Positions 21,495 through 30,307 of a stretch of 64,000 bases of DNA are shown here, in pieces. A program made the position numbers and the translations under genes. Position 1 is the first letter of the stretch; each line of letters begins with the position of its first letter. Location of the stretch: assembly GCF_026262575.1 (NCBI RefSeq), contig NZ_JAPKFL010000001.1, positions 124,001-188,000 of the forward strand. The letters run 5' to 3'. Under the pieces are notes generated by a model, which had not been told where the DNA came from, did no database searches, and was given only the letters and a program-made list of their open reading frames with translations. Source of the DNA: Streptomyces marinisediminis (GTDB lineage Bacteria > Actinomycetota > Actinomycetes > Streptomycetales > Streptomycetaceae).

Positions 21495-23104
21495 GCCCCG
21501 TCCCCGGGGATGAGCTTGCCGGGGTTGAGGACGCCCACCGGGTCGAGCACGTCCTTGACGGCGCGGAGCACCTCCACGCCCAGCGGGCCGACCTCGGCGG
21601 CCATCCACGGCCGGTGGTCGGTGCCCACGGCGTGGTGGTGGGTGATGGTGCCCCCGCGGGCGGCGATGGCGTCGCCCGCGGCCTGCTTGGCCGCCAGCCA
21701 GCGGGCCAGCGGGTCCGCGCCGGCGGCGGCGACGACGGTGAAGTACAGCGACGCCCCCTCGGGGTAGACGTGCGAGACGTGGCACAGCACCACCGGCGGC
21801 CCGCCCCCGGCGCCGCCCAGGGCGCCGGTGAGCGCGTCGGTCACGGCCTGCCGCAGCGCGGGCAGCGCCGACCAGGTGGTGGCCGTCTCCAGGGTCTCGG
21901 CCAGCACGCCCGCGTCCAGCAGGGCGTCGCGCAGGTACGGCCCGGAGTACCTGCTGTGCCGCCACCGCGCGACGGGCTCCGGTCCCAGCTCGGTGCCGCC
22001 CGCCTCCCGCAGCGTGCGTGCCGACAGCTCCCGCACGGCCGCCACGTGCGCGGCCGTGCCCTCGTGGGCGACGACGGCCAGGCAGCCGGGGGTGGCCTCC
22101 CGGCCGGAGAGCGCGGCGTTCACGAACGTCTCCGTCTCGTCGGACAACCGCACTAGGGTGGGGCGCGCGTCGCTCTGCGCGAGCGCCCGCAGCGCGGCCG
22201 TACCCGTGGCGAAGTCGGGGAAGGACCAGGCCTCGTCCCGGTCGGCCGCGGGCAGCGGACGCACCCGCAGCGTGACCTCGGTGATGACGCCGAGCGTGCC
22301 CTCCGAGCCGAGCAGGAGCTGGCGCAGGTCGGGCCCGGCGGCCGACCCCGGGGCGCGGCCCAGCTCCAGCGTGCCGCGCGGGGTGGCCACGCGCAGGGCG
22401 AGCACCATGCCGTCGAACCGCCCGTGCCCGGTGGAGGACTGGCCGGCCGAACGGGTGGCCGCGTAGCCGCCGATCGTGGCGTACTCGTAGCTCTGCGGCT
22501 GGTGGCCGAGCGTCAGCCCGTGCGCGGCCAGCAGCTCCTCGGCCCGCGGGGTGCGCAGGCCCGCCTGGAGCGTCGCGGTGCGGGCGACGGCGTCGACGGA
22601 GACGAGCCGGTCCAGCCGCCGCAGGTCGAGCGCGACGACGGCGGCGAAGGGCCCGCGCAGCGGCTCCACCCCGCCGACGACACTCGTGCCGCCGCCGAAC
22701 GGGACGACGGCCACCCGGTGCCGCGCGCAGGCGGCCAGCACGGCGGCCACCTCCTCGTGGCCGCCGGGCAGCACCACGGCGTCCGGGGCGGCGGCCACGT
22801 CCCCGGCGCGGCGGCGCAGCAGGTCCGGGGTGGACTTGCCGCCGGTGTGCCGCAGGCGCGCGGCGGCCTCCTCCACCACGTGCCCCGGCCCCACCGCGTC
22901 GACGAGCGCCGCCCGGGCGGTGTCCGGCAGCGCGGGGGGCGGCAGCCGCAGGTCCTCCTCGGCCGTGCGCGGCGCGTCGGCCAGGGGCGCGCCGAGCACC
23001 TGCGCGAGCAGGTCGCGGACGGAGTCGGGCAGGGCGGTGGCGTGCGCGGCGTCGCCCCAGGCGTCCCAGGGCATGTCGGCGGCGCGGCGGCGCGGAGCTG
23101 TCAT
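21491..23104 (-). CDS. FAD-binding oxidase, alkylglycerone-phosphate-synthase-like
   Basis: A 537-residue protein of the FAD-linked oxidase / vanillyl-alcohol-oxidase fold. The FAD-binding half shows PFGGGTSVVGG and the AGPS-typical YEYATIGGYAATRSAGQSS, GHGRFDG. The C-terminal half carries SHVYPEGASLYFTV and THHHAVGTDHRPW, matching the catalytic Tyr region and His triplet of alkyldihydroxyacetonephosphate synthase, which swaps an acyl for an alkyl chain on acyl-DHAP in ether-lipid synthesis. D-lactate or glycolate oxidases are the alternative. ATG at 23104 lies only 17 bp from the divergent TetR start. It overlaps the downstream lipid kinase. Confidence 0.85.
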   Translation of the reverse strand: MTAPRRRAADMPWDAWGDAAHATALPDSVRDLLAQVLGAPLADAPRTAEEDLRLPPPALPDTARAALVDAVGPGHVVEEAAARLRHTGGKSTPDLLRRRAGDVAAAPDAVVLPGGHEEVAAVLAACARHRVAVVPFGGGTSVVGGVEPLRGPFAAVVALDLRRLDRLVSVDAVARTATLQAGLRTPRAEELLAAHGLTLGHQPQSYEYATIGGYAATRSAGQSSTGHGRFDGMVLALRVATPRGTLELGRAPGSAAGPDLRQLLLGSEGTLGVITEVTLRVRPLPAADRDEAWSFPDFATGTAALRALAQSDARPTLVRLSDETETFVNAALSGREATPGCLAVVAHEGTAAHVAAVRELSARTLREAGGTELGPEPVARWRHSRYSGPYLRDALLDAGVLAETLETATTWSALPALRQAVTDALTGALGGAGGGPPVVLCHVSHVYPEGASLYFTVVAAAGADPLARWLAAKQAAGDAIAARGGTITHHHAVGTDHRPWMAAEVGPLGVEVLRAVKDVLDPVGVLNPGKLIPGDGA

Positions 23105-23105
23105 G

Positions 23106-23140
23106 CGTTACAGTCTTGCATATGGTGTCAATCAGTAACG
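23106..23140. promoter_or_regulatory. Candidate TetR operator overlapping both divergent start sites
   Basis: CGTTAC (23106-23111) and GTAACG (23135-23140) are exact inverted half-sites centred on CATATG at about 23123. The dyad fills the whole 17-bp space between the divergent start codons and runs into the regulator's first codons. It is an AT-rich island in GC-rich DNA, as expected of an autoregulatory operator. Confidence 0.6.
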
Positions 23141-23769
23141 AGGGTGAGGACCGAACTCCGCCGGAGGAGTCCGCCACCGACCCGATCGCGCAGAACCTCC
23201 TCGACGCGGCCCACGCGTGCATCGCCACCTTCGGCCTGCGCCGCCTCACCCTCACCGACGTCGCCCGCCGGGCCGGGGTGAGCCGCCCGACGATCTACCG
23301 GCGCTGGCGCGACATCGACACGCTCCTGGGCGACCTGCTCACCCGGGAACTGCGCACCGTCCTGCTCGCGGCCGCGCCCCGGGCCGCCGCCGAAGGCCAC
23401 GACGGCCGCACCCGGCTCGTCGCCGGGGCCGCCCGCGTCCTGACGGACCTGCGCGCCCACCCGCTCATGGCGCGCATCCTGGACACCGAGCCGGAGACGC
23501 TGGTCACCTACACCTTCCAGCGGCTCGGCTCCAGCCAGCGCCACGCCCTGGCCTTCACCGAGGAGCAGATCCGCGCCGGGCAGGCCGACGGCTCCGTCCG
23601 CCCCGGCGAACCCGCCGAGCTGGCCCGCATGGTGCTGCTGCTGGTCCAGACGGCCGCCCAGTCCTGGCGCCTGGTCGACGACGTGCTGCCGCTGCCCCGG
23701 CTCACCGCCGAGCTGCGCCACATGCTCGACGCCTACCTGCGCCCCACGCCCGGACAGGAGGCCCCGTGA
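23122..23769 (+). CDS. TetR/AcrR family regulator
   Basis: A regulator of about 215 residues. The N-terminal helix-turn-helix reads LTLTDVARRAGVSRPTIYRRW at about residues 40-60. The C-terminal ligand domain is not diagnostic. ATG at 23122 and GTG at 23125 are both possible starts, and TTG 23116 is also in frame; none has a ribosome binding site, so the mRNA may be leaderless or initiate in the neighbour's coding region. It probably represses itself, the co-translated GlpD-like gene (GTGA overlap) and the divergent AGPS-like/kinase genes, responding to a lipid or acyl-CoA ligand (inference). Confidence 0.85.
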   Translation: MVSISNEGEDRTPPEESATDPIAQNLLDAAHACIATFGLRRLTLTDVARRAGVSRPTIYRRWRDIDTLLGDLLTRELRTVLLAAAPRAAAEGHDGRTRLVAGAARVLTDLRAHPLMARILDTEPETLVTYTFQRLGSSQRHALAFTEEQIRAGQADGSVRPGEPAELARMVLLLVQTAAQSWRLVDDVLPLPRLTAELRHMLDAYLRPTPGQEAP

Positions 23770-25292
23770 ACCCCGCCGCCTCACTCAACGCCGCCCGCCG
23801 CGCCCGCGACCTGGCCCGCCTGGGCGACCGGCCCGACGTGGACCTGCTCGTCGTCGGCGGCGGCGTCACCGGCACCGGCATCGCGCTGGACGCCGCCACC
23901 CGCGGGCTGTCCGTCGTCCTGGCCGAGAAGCACGACCTCGCCTTCGGCACCAGCCGCTGGAGCTCCAAACTCGTCCACGGCGGCCTGCGCTACCTGGCCA
24001 CCGGGCAGCTCGGCATCGCCCACGAGAGCGCGCGCGAACGGCACATCCTGCTCGCCCGCACCGCCCCGCACCTGATCCGCCCCCTGCCGATGCTGCTGCC
24101 GCTGCACGACGACGTGAGCCACGCCCAGGCCGCGCTCACCCGGACCGGTTTCCTCCTCGGCGACGCGCTGCGGCTGTCCGCCGGGACGCGCGGCACCCTG
24201 CTGCCCGCCGCGCGCGGCGTCTCCCGGCACCGCGCGCTCGCCCTCGCCCCCGGGCTGCGCCCCACCGGACTGCGCGGCGGACAGCTCGCCTACGACGGCC
24301 AACTCGTCGACGACGCCCGCCTGGTGATCGCCCTCGCGCGCACCGCCGCCGCCCACGGCGCCACGGTTCTCACCCGGCTCGGCGCCACCGAACTGCGCGG
24401 CGACGGCGCCGTGCTGCGCGACGAACTCACCGGCGAACGGCTCCCCATACGCGCGCGGGCCGTCGTCAACGCCACCGGCGTCTGGGCCGACCGACTCGTG
24501 CCCGACGTGCGGCTGCGCCCCAGCCGGGGCACCCACCTGGTGCTCCCCGGCCACCTGTTCGGCGGCCTGCGCAGCGCGCTGACCATCCCGGTGCCCGGCG
24601 ACCGCACCCGCTTCGCCCTCCTCCTGCCCCAGCCCGACGGCCGGGTGTACGCCGGCCTCACCGACGAGCCGCTCGACGGCCCCGCGCCCGACGTGCCCAC
24701 CGCCCCGGAGAGCGACATCGCCCACCTCCTGGACGTCGTCGGCCGCGTCCTCGCCGTCCCGCCGCGCCGCGAGGACGTCGTCGGCGCCTTCGCGGGCCTG
24801 CGCCCCCTGCTCGACGCGGGCGCCCCCGGCGGGCGCAGCGCCGACCTCTCGCGCCGCCACGCCGTGCTCACCTCGCCCGACGGCGTCCTCACCGTTGTGG
24901 GCGGCAAGCTGACGACCTACCGGCGCATGGCCGAGGACGCCGTGGACGCCGCCGCCGCGGGCGCCGGCCTGCGCGTCGGCCCCTGCCGCACCAAGCGCCT
25001 GCCGCTGCTGGGCGCCGCCCCCCGCGCCGAGCTGGCCCGCGTCGCGGCCCCCGCCCGCCTGGTCGCCCGCTACGGCACCGAGGCCCCGGCCGTCCTCGCC
25101 GAAGCCGACGGCCGCCCCGACCTGCTCGCGCCGCTGGTCACCGGCGTCACCGGCGCCGAACTGCGCTGGGCGGTCCGGCACGAGGGCGCCCTGGACGACG
25201 ACGACCTCCTCCACCGCCGCACCCGCGTCGGCCTCGTCCCCGCGGACGCCGCCACCCTCCGCACCGCCGCCCGCACCGCCCTGCTGGGCTGA
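23766..25292 (+). CDS. Glycerol-3-phosphate dehydrogenase (GlpD-like, FAD)
   Basis: A 508-residue FAD-dependent dehydrogenase oxidising glycerol-3-phosphate to dihydroxyacetone phosphate. The N-terminal FAD loop is VVGGGVTGTGIALDAA (about residue 30), followed by FGTSRWSSKLVHGGLRYL, the GlpD signature. GGKLTTYRRMAEDAV near residue 380 closes the FAD domain. The C-terminal alpha domain is shorter and Ala/Arg-rich. The GTG start overlaps the TetR stop. In this cluster it would supply DHAP for the AGPS-like enzyme, so it may be a dedicated paralogue rather than the housekeeping glpD of the glycerol operon. Confidence 0.88.
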   Translation: MNPAASLNAARRARDLARLGDRPDVDLLVVGGGVTGTGIALDAATRGLSVVLAEKHDLAFGTSRWSSKLVHGGLRYLATGQLGIAHESARERHILLARTAPHLIRPLPMLLPLHDDVSHAQAALTRTGFLLGDALRLSAGTRGTLLPAARGVSRHRALALAPGLRPTGLRGGQLAYDGQLVDDARLVIALARTAAAHGATVLTRLGATELRGDGAVLRDELTGERLPIRARAVVNATGVWADRLVPDVRLRPSRGTHLVLPGHLFGGLRSALTIPVPGDRTRFALLLPQPDGRVYAGLTDEPLDGPAPDVPTAPESDIAHLLDVVGRVLAVPPRREDVVGAFAGLRPLLDAGAPGGRSADLSRRHAVLTSPDGVLTVVGGKLTTYRRMAEDAVDAAAAGAGLRVGPCRTKRLPLLGAAPRAELARVAAPARLVARYGTEAPAVLAEADGRPDLLAPLVTGVTGAELRWAVRHEGALDDDDLLHRRTRVGLVPADAATLRTAARTALLG

Positions 25293-25638
25293 CGCCGGAA
25301 CACCCCCGGGGGCCGCGGCGCGGGCGCGGGCGCCGCGGGACGGGAAGGCGAGGAACCGGCCGTGCGGACGGAACCGAGCCGCCGCCCCCCGCGCGCCACC
25401 ACGAGCAGCGCGACCCCCGGCACCCAGCGCACCGGCGGAGGCAGGCGAAGGCCGACGCGCCCCCCCCCGTGGACCGCGCGCCACACGCCCACGAGACGCC
25501 GCGCCGCCCCGCCCCGCCCCGTCAGCCCGTCCGCGTGTTCGGGAACCCGGAAGCCCCGCGCCACCGTGTAGACAAACAACTGCCGACCGGTGCCGACCGG
25601 CGCCGAAGGCGCCGCGCCTGGGGGAGAGGAGTCGAGCC
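25293..25638. other. Gap between the glpD-like gene and the toxin gene
   Basis: 346 bp with a hairpin at 25313-25338, no credible ORF and no recognisable RNA. Base composition rises to pure GC tracts (about 25440-25470) then becomes more mixed after 25560. The last 18 bp carry the strong ribosome binding site of the toxin gene. A toxin promoter should be here, but none is clear. Confidence 0.5.
25313..25338 (+). terminator. Hairpin after the glpD-like gene
   Basis: A perfect 9-bp stem (25313-25321 with 25330-25338) and 8-nt loop lie 20 nt past the stop codon. Confidence 0.55.
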
Positions 25639-28600
25639 GTGGGGTACGTCTTACCTGATGGCGCGGACGCGATGCTGGACCTCATCGGCGTCGGCTGGCC
25701 GAACGTCGACGAGGACGACTACCGGGACATGGCGAACGACCTGCGGGACTTCGCCGAAGACGTGGAGGACGACGCGCACGCGGCGCGTTTGACGATCACA
25801 CGGCTGGTCTCCTCCGGCGACTCCGAGGCGCTCACCGCGTTGCAGGGGTACTGGGACAAGCTCGACACCCGGCACATGGCCGATCTCGCCTCGGCCGCCC
25901 GCCTCTTCGCCACCGCCCTGGACGGGGCGGCCGACGTCATCGCCGGGCGGAAGGCGGCGGCCGTGGGGGAGCTGGTCGCTCTGGCGGCCTCGATCGGGAT
26001 CGGTCTGGCCGCCGCCCCGTTCACCGCCGGTCTGTCGACCCTGTTCAGCGCCGGAGCGATCGCGGCGACGCGGGAAGTGGTTCGGCGGCTGCTGCGGGAG
26101 GCCATGGAGCTGGCCGTGGCGGAACTGGTCACGGCGCTGTCCGAACCCGCGGTGCAGGCCCTGGAGAGTATGGCCACCGAGCTGGTGGTGGAGATCGCCG
26201 CGACGGGGCTGGGCCTGCAGGACGAGATCGACGTCGGGGAGGTCGCCCAGGCCGGGCGGGACGGCTTCCAGGAGGGCGCCCAGTCGCTGAACCTGGCCTC
26301 CGCCGACGGTGCCCCACCCAGCCTCGGCCGCGCCATCGGCAAGCTGAAGATCGATGACGGCGAGCACGACACGGCCGCCACCAGCCTCACCGGGGTCAGC
26401 ACCTCCGTCAACGGGCGCACCACCGGAAAGTTGACCAACGCCCGCACCAAGCAGGGCAAGACCCGAGGCAAGGACGAACTCGCCGACGCCGTCAACGAGT
26501 TCGTCGACCGAGGGATGAGCTCTCTGGAGAAGGCGACCAAGACCGTCGGCGACCACTTCGGCGGCGCCCTGCCCCGCGGTGTGCGCAGCATCAACACCCT
26601 GCACGGAAACAACGAGCGTGACACCAAGCGCCGCTTCGACGCCTTCCGGATCGACGAGGGCCGCGACGGTGACGGGACCCGCCGAGGCACCGACCCCGCC
26701 GGTCCTCGCCCCGCCCCGCGCGCCGACCGTCCGGTACCCACCCGTCCCGACTCGCTGCGGACGGTCAAGACGGACGCGCGGACCAACGGCGTGGCACGGG
26801 AGGACTCCGCCCAGTGCGGCGATCCGATCGACATCGCCACCGGTGCGATGACGCTGACGCAAACCGACATCACGCTGCCCGGCGTGCTCACCCTCGCCCT
26901 GCACCGCACCCACATCGGCACCTACCGCTACGGGCGGCACTTCGGCCGCTCCTGGGCCTCCACCCTGGACGAGCGCCTGCACATCGACCCCGACGGCTCC
27001 GTCGTCTGGGCCCGGGAGGACGCCTCCTCACTCCTCTACCCGCGCACCCCGCAGGAAGGCGACGACCCCCTCCTGCCGGTCGAGGGCCACCGGCTGCCGC
27101 TGCGCCGCGTCACCGGCGTCCCCGGCGTCGCCTTCGCCGTCACCGATCCCCGTACCGGCATCACCCGGTCCTTCGCCGAGCCCGCCGCACCCCTCCCGCA
27201 ATCGCTCTTCGACGCCCCGGCCCTGTGCTGGCTGCTCTCCCTCACCGACGCCCACGGCAACGAGGTCGAGATCGTGCGCGACGACCGGCTAGCGCCCACG
27301 GCGGTCGTGCACTCCGGCGGCTACCACGTCGAGATCGGCACCGCGCCCCTCCACGGCGACGGCCCCCTGCGCGTGACCGGCATCGCCCTGCGCACCCCCG
27401 AGGGCGCCACCCCGGTCACGGCCTACGGCTACGACGACCACGGCGACCTCACCACAGTGACCAACTCCAGCGGTCTTCCGCTGCGTTTCACCTACGACGC
27501 CGACTCCCGCGTCACCTCCTGGACCGACCGCAACGACTCCACGTTCCGCTACGTCTACGACGCCTCCGGCCGGGTCGTGGAGACCGTCGGCCCCGACGGC
27601 TCCCTCTCGGCCACCCTCACCTACGACACCGAGGCCCGCACCACCGCGTACACCGACTCACTCGGGCACACCACGACCTACCACCTCAACCGACTCGGCC
27701 AGGTCACCACCGAGACCGATCCCGCAGGGCACACCACCCACCAGGAGTGGGACCGCTACGACCGCCTGCTGTCCCGCACCGACCCCCTCGGCCACACCAC
27801 CACCTTCACCTACGACGACGCGGGCAACCTGACGACGGTGCTGCGGGCCGACGGCACCACCTCCACCGCCGCCTACAACGCGGACAACCTCCCCGTCGAG
27901 ATCACCGCCCCCGACGGCACGGTGTGGCGCCACACCTACGACGCGCACCGCAACCGCACCTCCGTCACCGCCCCTGACGGCGCCACCACCCACTTCACCC
28001 ACGACCCCACCGGCGCCCCGACCACCGTCACCGACGCCCTAGGCCACACCCAGCACGCGGTGAACAACGCCGCGGGCCTGCCGCTGACGCTCACGGACGC
28101 CGCCGGCCACACCACCACCATCACCCGCGACGCCTTCGGCCGCCCCGCGACCGTGACCGACCCCCTGGGCGCCGCCACACGCACGGAGTGGACCGTGGAG
28201 GGCAGGCCCGCCCGCCGCATCGCTCCCGACGGCACCACCGAGACCTGGTCCTGGGACGGCGAGGGCAACTGCACCTCCCACACCGACCCCGCCGGCGGAA
28301 CGACCTCCATGGAGTACGGGCACTTCGACAAGCTGCGCGCCCGCACCGGCCCCGACGGCGCCCGCTACGAGTTCCAGTACGACACCGAGCTGCGTCTCAC
28401 CCAGGTCGTCAACCCGAACGGGCTGACGTGGGACTACGCCTACGACGCTACCGGTCGGCTCACCTCGGAGACCGACTTCGACTCCCGCACCCACACCTAC
28501 ACCTGTGACCCCGCGGGACGCCCGGCCACCCTCGTCACGCCCCTGGGCCAGCGTTACACCTACACCCACGACCGTCTCGGCCGTCTGCTCGCCCGGAACG

Positions 28601-30297
28601 TCGACGGTGTCGTCACCGAGTACGCCTACGACACCGCCGGCCGGCTCATCCGTGCCACGACCCCCACCTCCGCACTGCTACGCGAACACGACGTACGGGG
28701 TCGGTTGCTGGCCGAGAGCGTGGACGGACGCACCATCCGCTACACCTACGACCTCCTCGGCCGCCGTACGTCCCGCACCACCCCCACCGGCGCCACCACG
28801 CGCTACGACCACGGCCCGGCAGGCCATCGCACCCGCCTCGACGTGCACGGGCACCTCCTCACCTTCCAGCACGACCCCCGGGGCCGCGAACTCGCCCGCA
28901 CCTTCGGCCCCACCGACCAACCCGTCACCCTCACCACCGCCTTCGACCTCCTCGGTCGCCCCGTCGAACACACCCTTTCCTCCCCAGCCCGCGTCGTCCG
29001 CTCCCGCGGATACGACTACCGCGCCGATCACCACCTCGTCTCCACCACCGACCACCTGGCCGGTACCACCGAGCACTACACCCTCGACCCCGTCGGCCGC
29101 CCCCTGAGCGTCACCGCCGACGACTGGTCCGAGACCTACGCCTACGACCAGGCCGGCAACCAGACGCACGCGCACTGGCCCGACCAGGCCCCCCACCGCG
29201 AAGCCCGCGGCGAACGGACCTACGTCGGCACCCGCATCACCACCGCCGGAGCCGTGCGCTACGAACACGACGCCGCCGGACGCACCACCCTCCGCCAGAA
29301 GCCCCGGCCGTCCCGCAAACCCGCCACCTGGCACTACACCTGGGACGCCGAAGACCGCCTCACCACGTGCACCACTCCCGAAGGCGCCACCTGGCGCTAC
29401 ACCTACGACCCCCTCGGTCGCCGCACTGGCAAACAACGCCTCGCCCCCAGCGGTGACATCACCGAAGAGGTCCTGTTCACCTGGGACGGCTCCCGCCTGG
29501 CTGAGCAACTCGACACCACCACCAACACCGCGCTCACCTGGGAGCACGAGGGCCATCGACCGCTCACCCAGATCGAGCGTCGTCTCGAACAGGCGACCCG
29601 AGAAGAGATCGACGCCCGCTTCTTCGCCATCGTCACCGACCTCGTCGGCGCCCCCACCGAGCTTGTCGACGAAAGCGGCCACGTCCACTGGCACACCCGC
29701 GCCACCCTGTGGGGCACCACCACCTGGAACCGGGACGCCACCGCTTACACCCCGCTCCGCTTCCCCGGCCAGTACGCCGACCCCGAGACCGGCCTTCACT
29801 ACAACCACTTCCGCCATTACGATCCCGACACCGCCCGCTACACCACCCCCGACCCCCTCGGCCTCACCCCAGCCCCGAACCCCGCCACGTACGTCCACAA
29901 CCCCCACACGTGGATCGACCCCCTGGGCCTGGCACCCGAGTGCGGAGGCGACCGGGTGCCGGCCTCCCGGGTGCTGCCGAGCCGGAATGCGGCCTTCAGG
30001 TCGGCGAAGAGGGACCTTGGAATCCCGAACGGTCGGCAACCTGATGAGTTGATGATGACGTCGATGACCGACAGATCGGGGCGGCAGATTATGAATCCAG
30101 ACGGAACTCCCGTGTTGACCAGAGAGTACGTGTTCACGCGTGAAGAGGGCGATCGAGTGATCATCCAGGACCACTCGGCCGGCCACTACTATGGCGAAGG
30201 CGGCGTGGGCGATCAAGGCCCTCACCTGAATGTTCGCCCATTCGAGAACCCGAGGACCGGTAAGGTTCCTGGTACGGCCCAGCATTACGAGTACTAA
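25639..30297 (+). CDS. RHS/YD-repeat polymorphic toxin with C-terminal HNH/EndoVII nuclease
   Basis: A 1552-residue modular toxin. Residues 1-370 are a helical N-terminal domain of WXG/LXG-like character (DDYRDMANDLRDFAED onwards), with a Gly/Ala-rich hydrophobic helix near 115-150. A DUF6531-like segment starts at CGDPIDIATGAM (about 393). YD/RHS repeats fill about 600-1370. The RHS-associated core ends near DPLGL (about 1373-1433). The 115-residue tip carries SRNAAFRSAKRDLGIP, DHSAGH (1511-1516) and EGGVGDQGPH, matching the Tox-HNH-EHHH / endonuclease VII-fold nuclease toxins. No signal peptide is seen, so type VII-like export is inferred. GTG 25639 has a GGAGAGGAG site. Codon 5 is TTA. The tip has lower GC than the scaffold. 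Confidence 0.92.
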   Translation: MGYVLPDGADAMLDLIGVGWPNVDEDDYRDMANDLRDFAEDVEDDAHAARLTITRLVSSGDSEALTALQGYWDKLDTRHMADLASAARLFATALDGAADVIAGRKAAAVGELVALAASIGIGLAAAPFTAGLSTLFSAGAIAATREVVRRLLREAMELAVAELVTALSEPAVQALESMATELVVEIAATGLGLQDEIDVGEVAQAGRDGFQEGAQSLNLASADGAPPSLGRAIGKLKIDDGEHDTAATSLTGVSTSVNGRTTGKLTNARTKQGKTRGKDELADAVNEFVDRGMSSLEKATKTVGDHFGGALPRGVRSINTLHGNNERDTKRRFDAFRIDEGRDGDGTRRGTDPAGPRPAPRADRPVPTRPDSLRTVKTDARTNGVAREDSAQCGDPIDIATGAMTLTQTDITLPGVLTLALHRTHIGTYRYGRHFGRSWASTLDERLHIDPDGSVVWAREDASSLLYPRTPQEGDDPLLPVEGHRLPLRRVTGVPGVAFAVTDPRTGITRSFAEPAAPLPQSLFDAPALCWLLSLTDAHGNEVEIVRDDRLAPTAVVHSGGYHVEIGTAPLHGDGPLRVTGIALRTPEGATPVTAYGYDDHGDLTTVTNSSGLPLRFTYDADSRVTSWTDRNDSTFRYVYDASGRVVETVGPDGSLSATLTYDTEARTTAYTDSLGHTTTYHLNRLGQVTTETDPAGHTTHQEWDRYDRLLSRTDPLGHTTTFTYDDAGNLTTVLRADGTTSTAAYNADNLPVEITAPDGTVWRHTYDAHRNRTSVTAPDGATTHFTHDPTGAPTTVTDALGHTQHAVNNAAGLPLTLTDAAGHTTTITRDAFGRPATVTDPLGAATRTEWTVEGRPARRIAPDGTTETWSWDGEGNCTSHTDPAGGTTSMEYGHFDKLRARTGPDGARYEFQYDTELRLTQVVNPNGLTWDYAYDATGRLTSETDFDSRTHTYTCDPAGRPATLVTPLGQRYTYTHDRLGRLLARNVDGVVTEYAYDTAGRLIRATTPTSALLREHDVRGRLLAESVDGRTIRYTYDLLGRRTSRTTPTGATTRYDHGPAGHRTRLDVHGHLLTFQHDPRGRELARTFGPTDQPVTLTTAFDLLGRPVEHTLSSPARVVRSRGYDYRADHHLVSTTDHLAGTTEHYTLDPVGRPLSVTADDWSETYAYDQAGNQTHAHWPDQAPHREARGERTYVGTRITTAGAVRYEHDAAGRTTLRQKPRPSRKPATWHYTWDAEDRLTTCTTPEGATWRYTYDPLGRRTGKQRLAPSGDITEEVLFTWDGSRLAEQLDTTTNTALTWEHEGHRPLTQIERRLEQATREEIDARFFAIVTDLVGAPTELVDESGHVHWHTRATLWGTTTWNRDATAYTPLRFPGQYADPETGLHYNHFRHYDPDTARYTTPDPLGLTPAPNPATYVHNPHTWIDPLGLAPECGGDRVPASRVLPSRNAAFRSAKRDLGIPNGRQPDELMMTSMTDRSGRQIMNPDGTPVLTREYVFTREEGDRVIIQDHSAGHYYGEGGVGDQGPHLNVRPFENPRTGKVPGTAQHYEY

Positions 30298-30307
30298 AGG
30301 AGTTCCG

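Noticed and set aside
26800..29900. YD/RHS repeats as possible assembly duplication or mobile element
   Set aside because: Repeats are divergent at DNA level and follow the protein motif; there are no inverted repeats or transposase.
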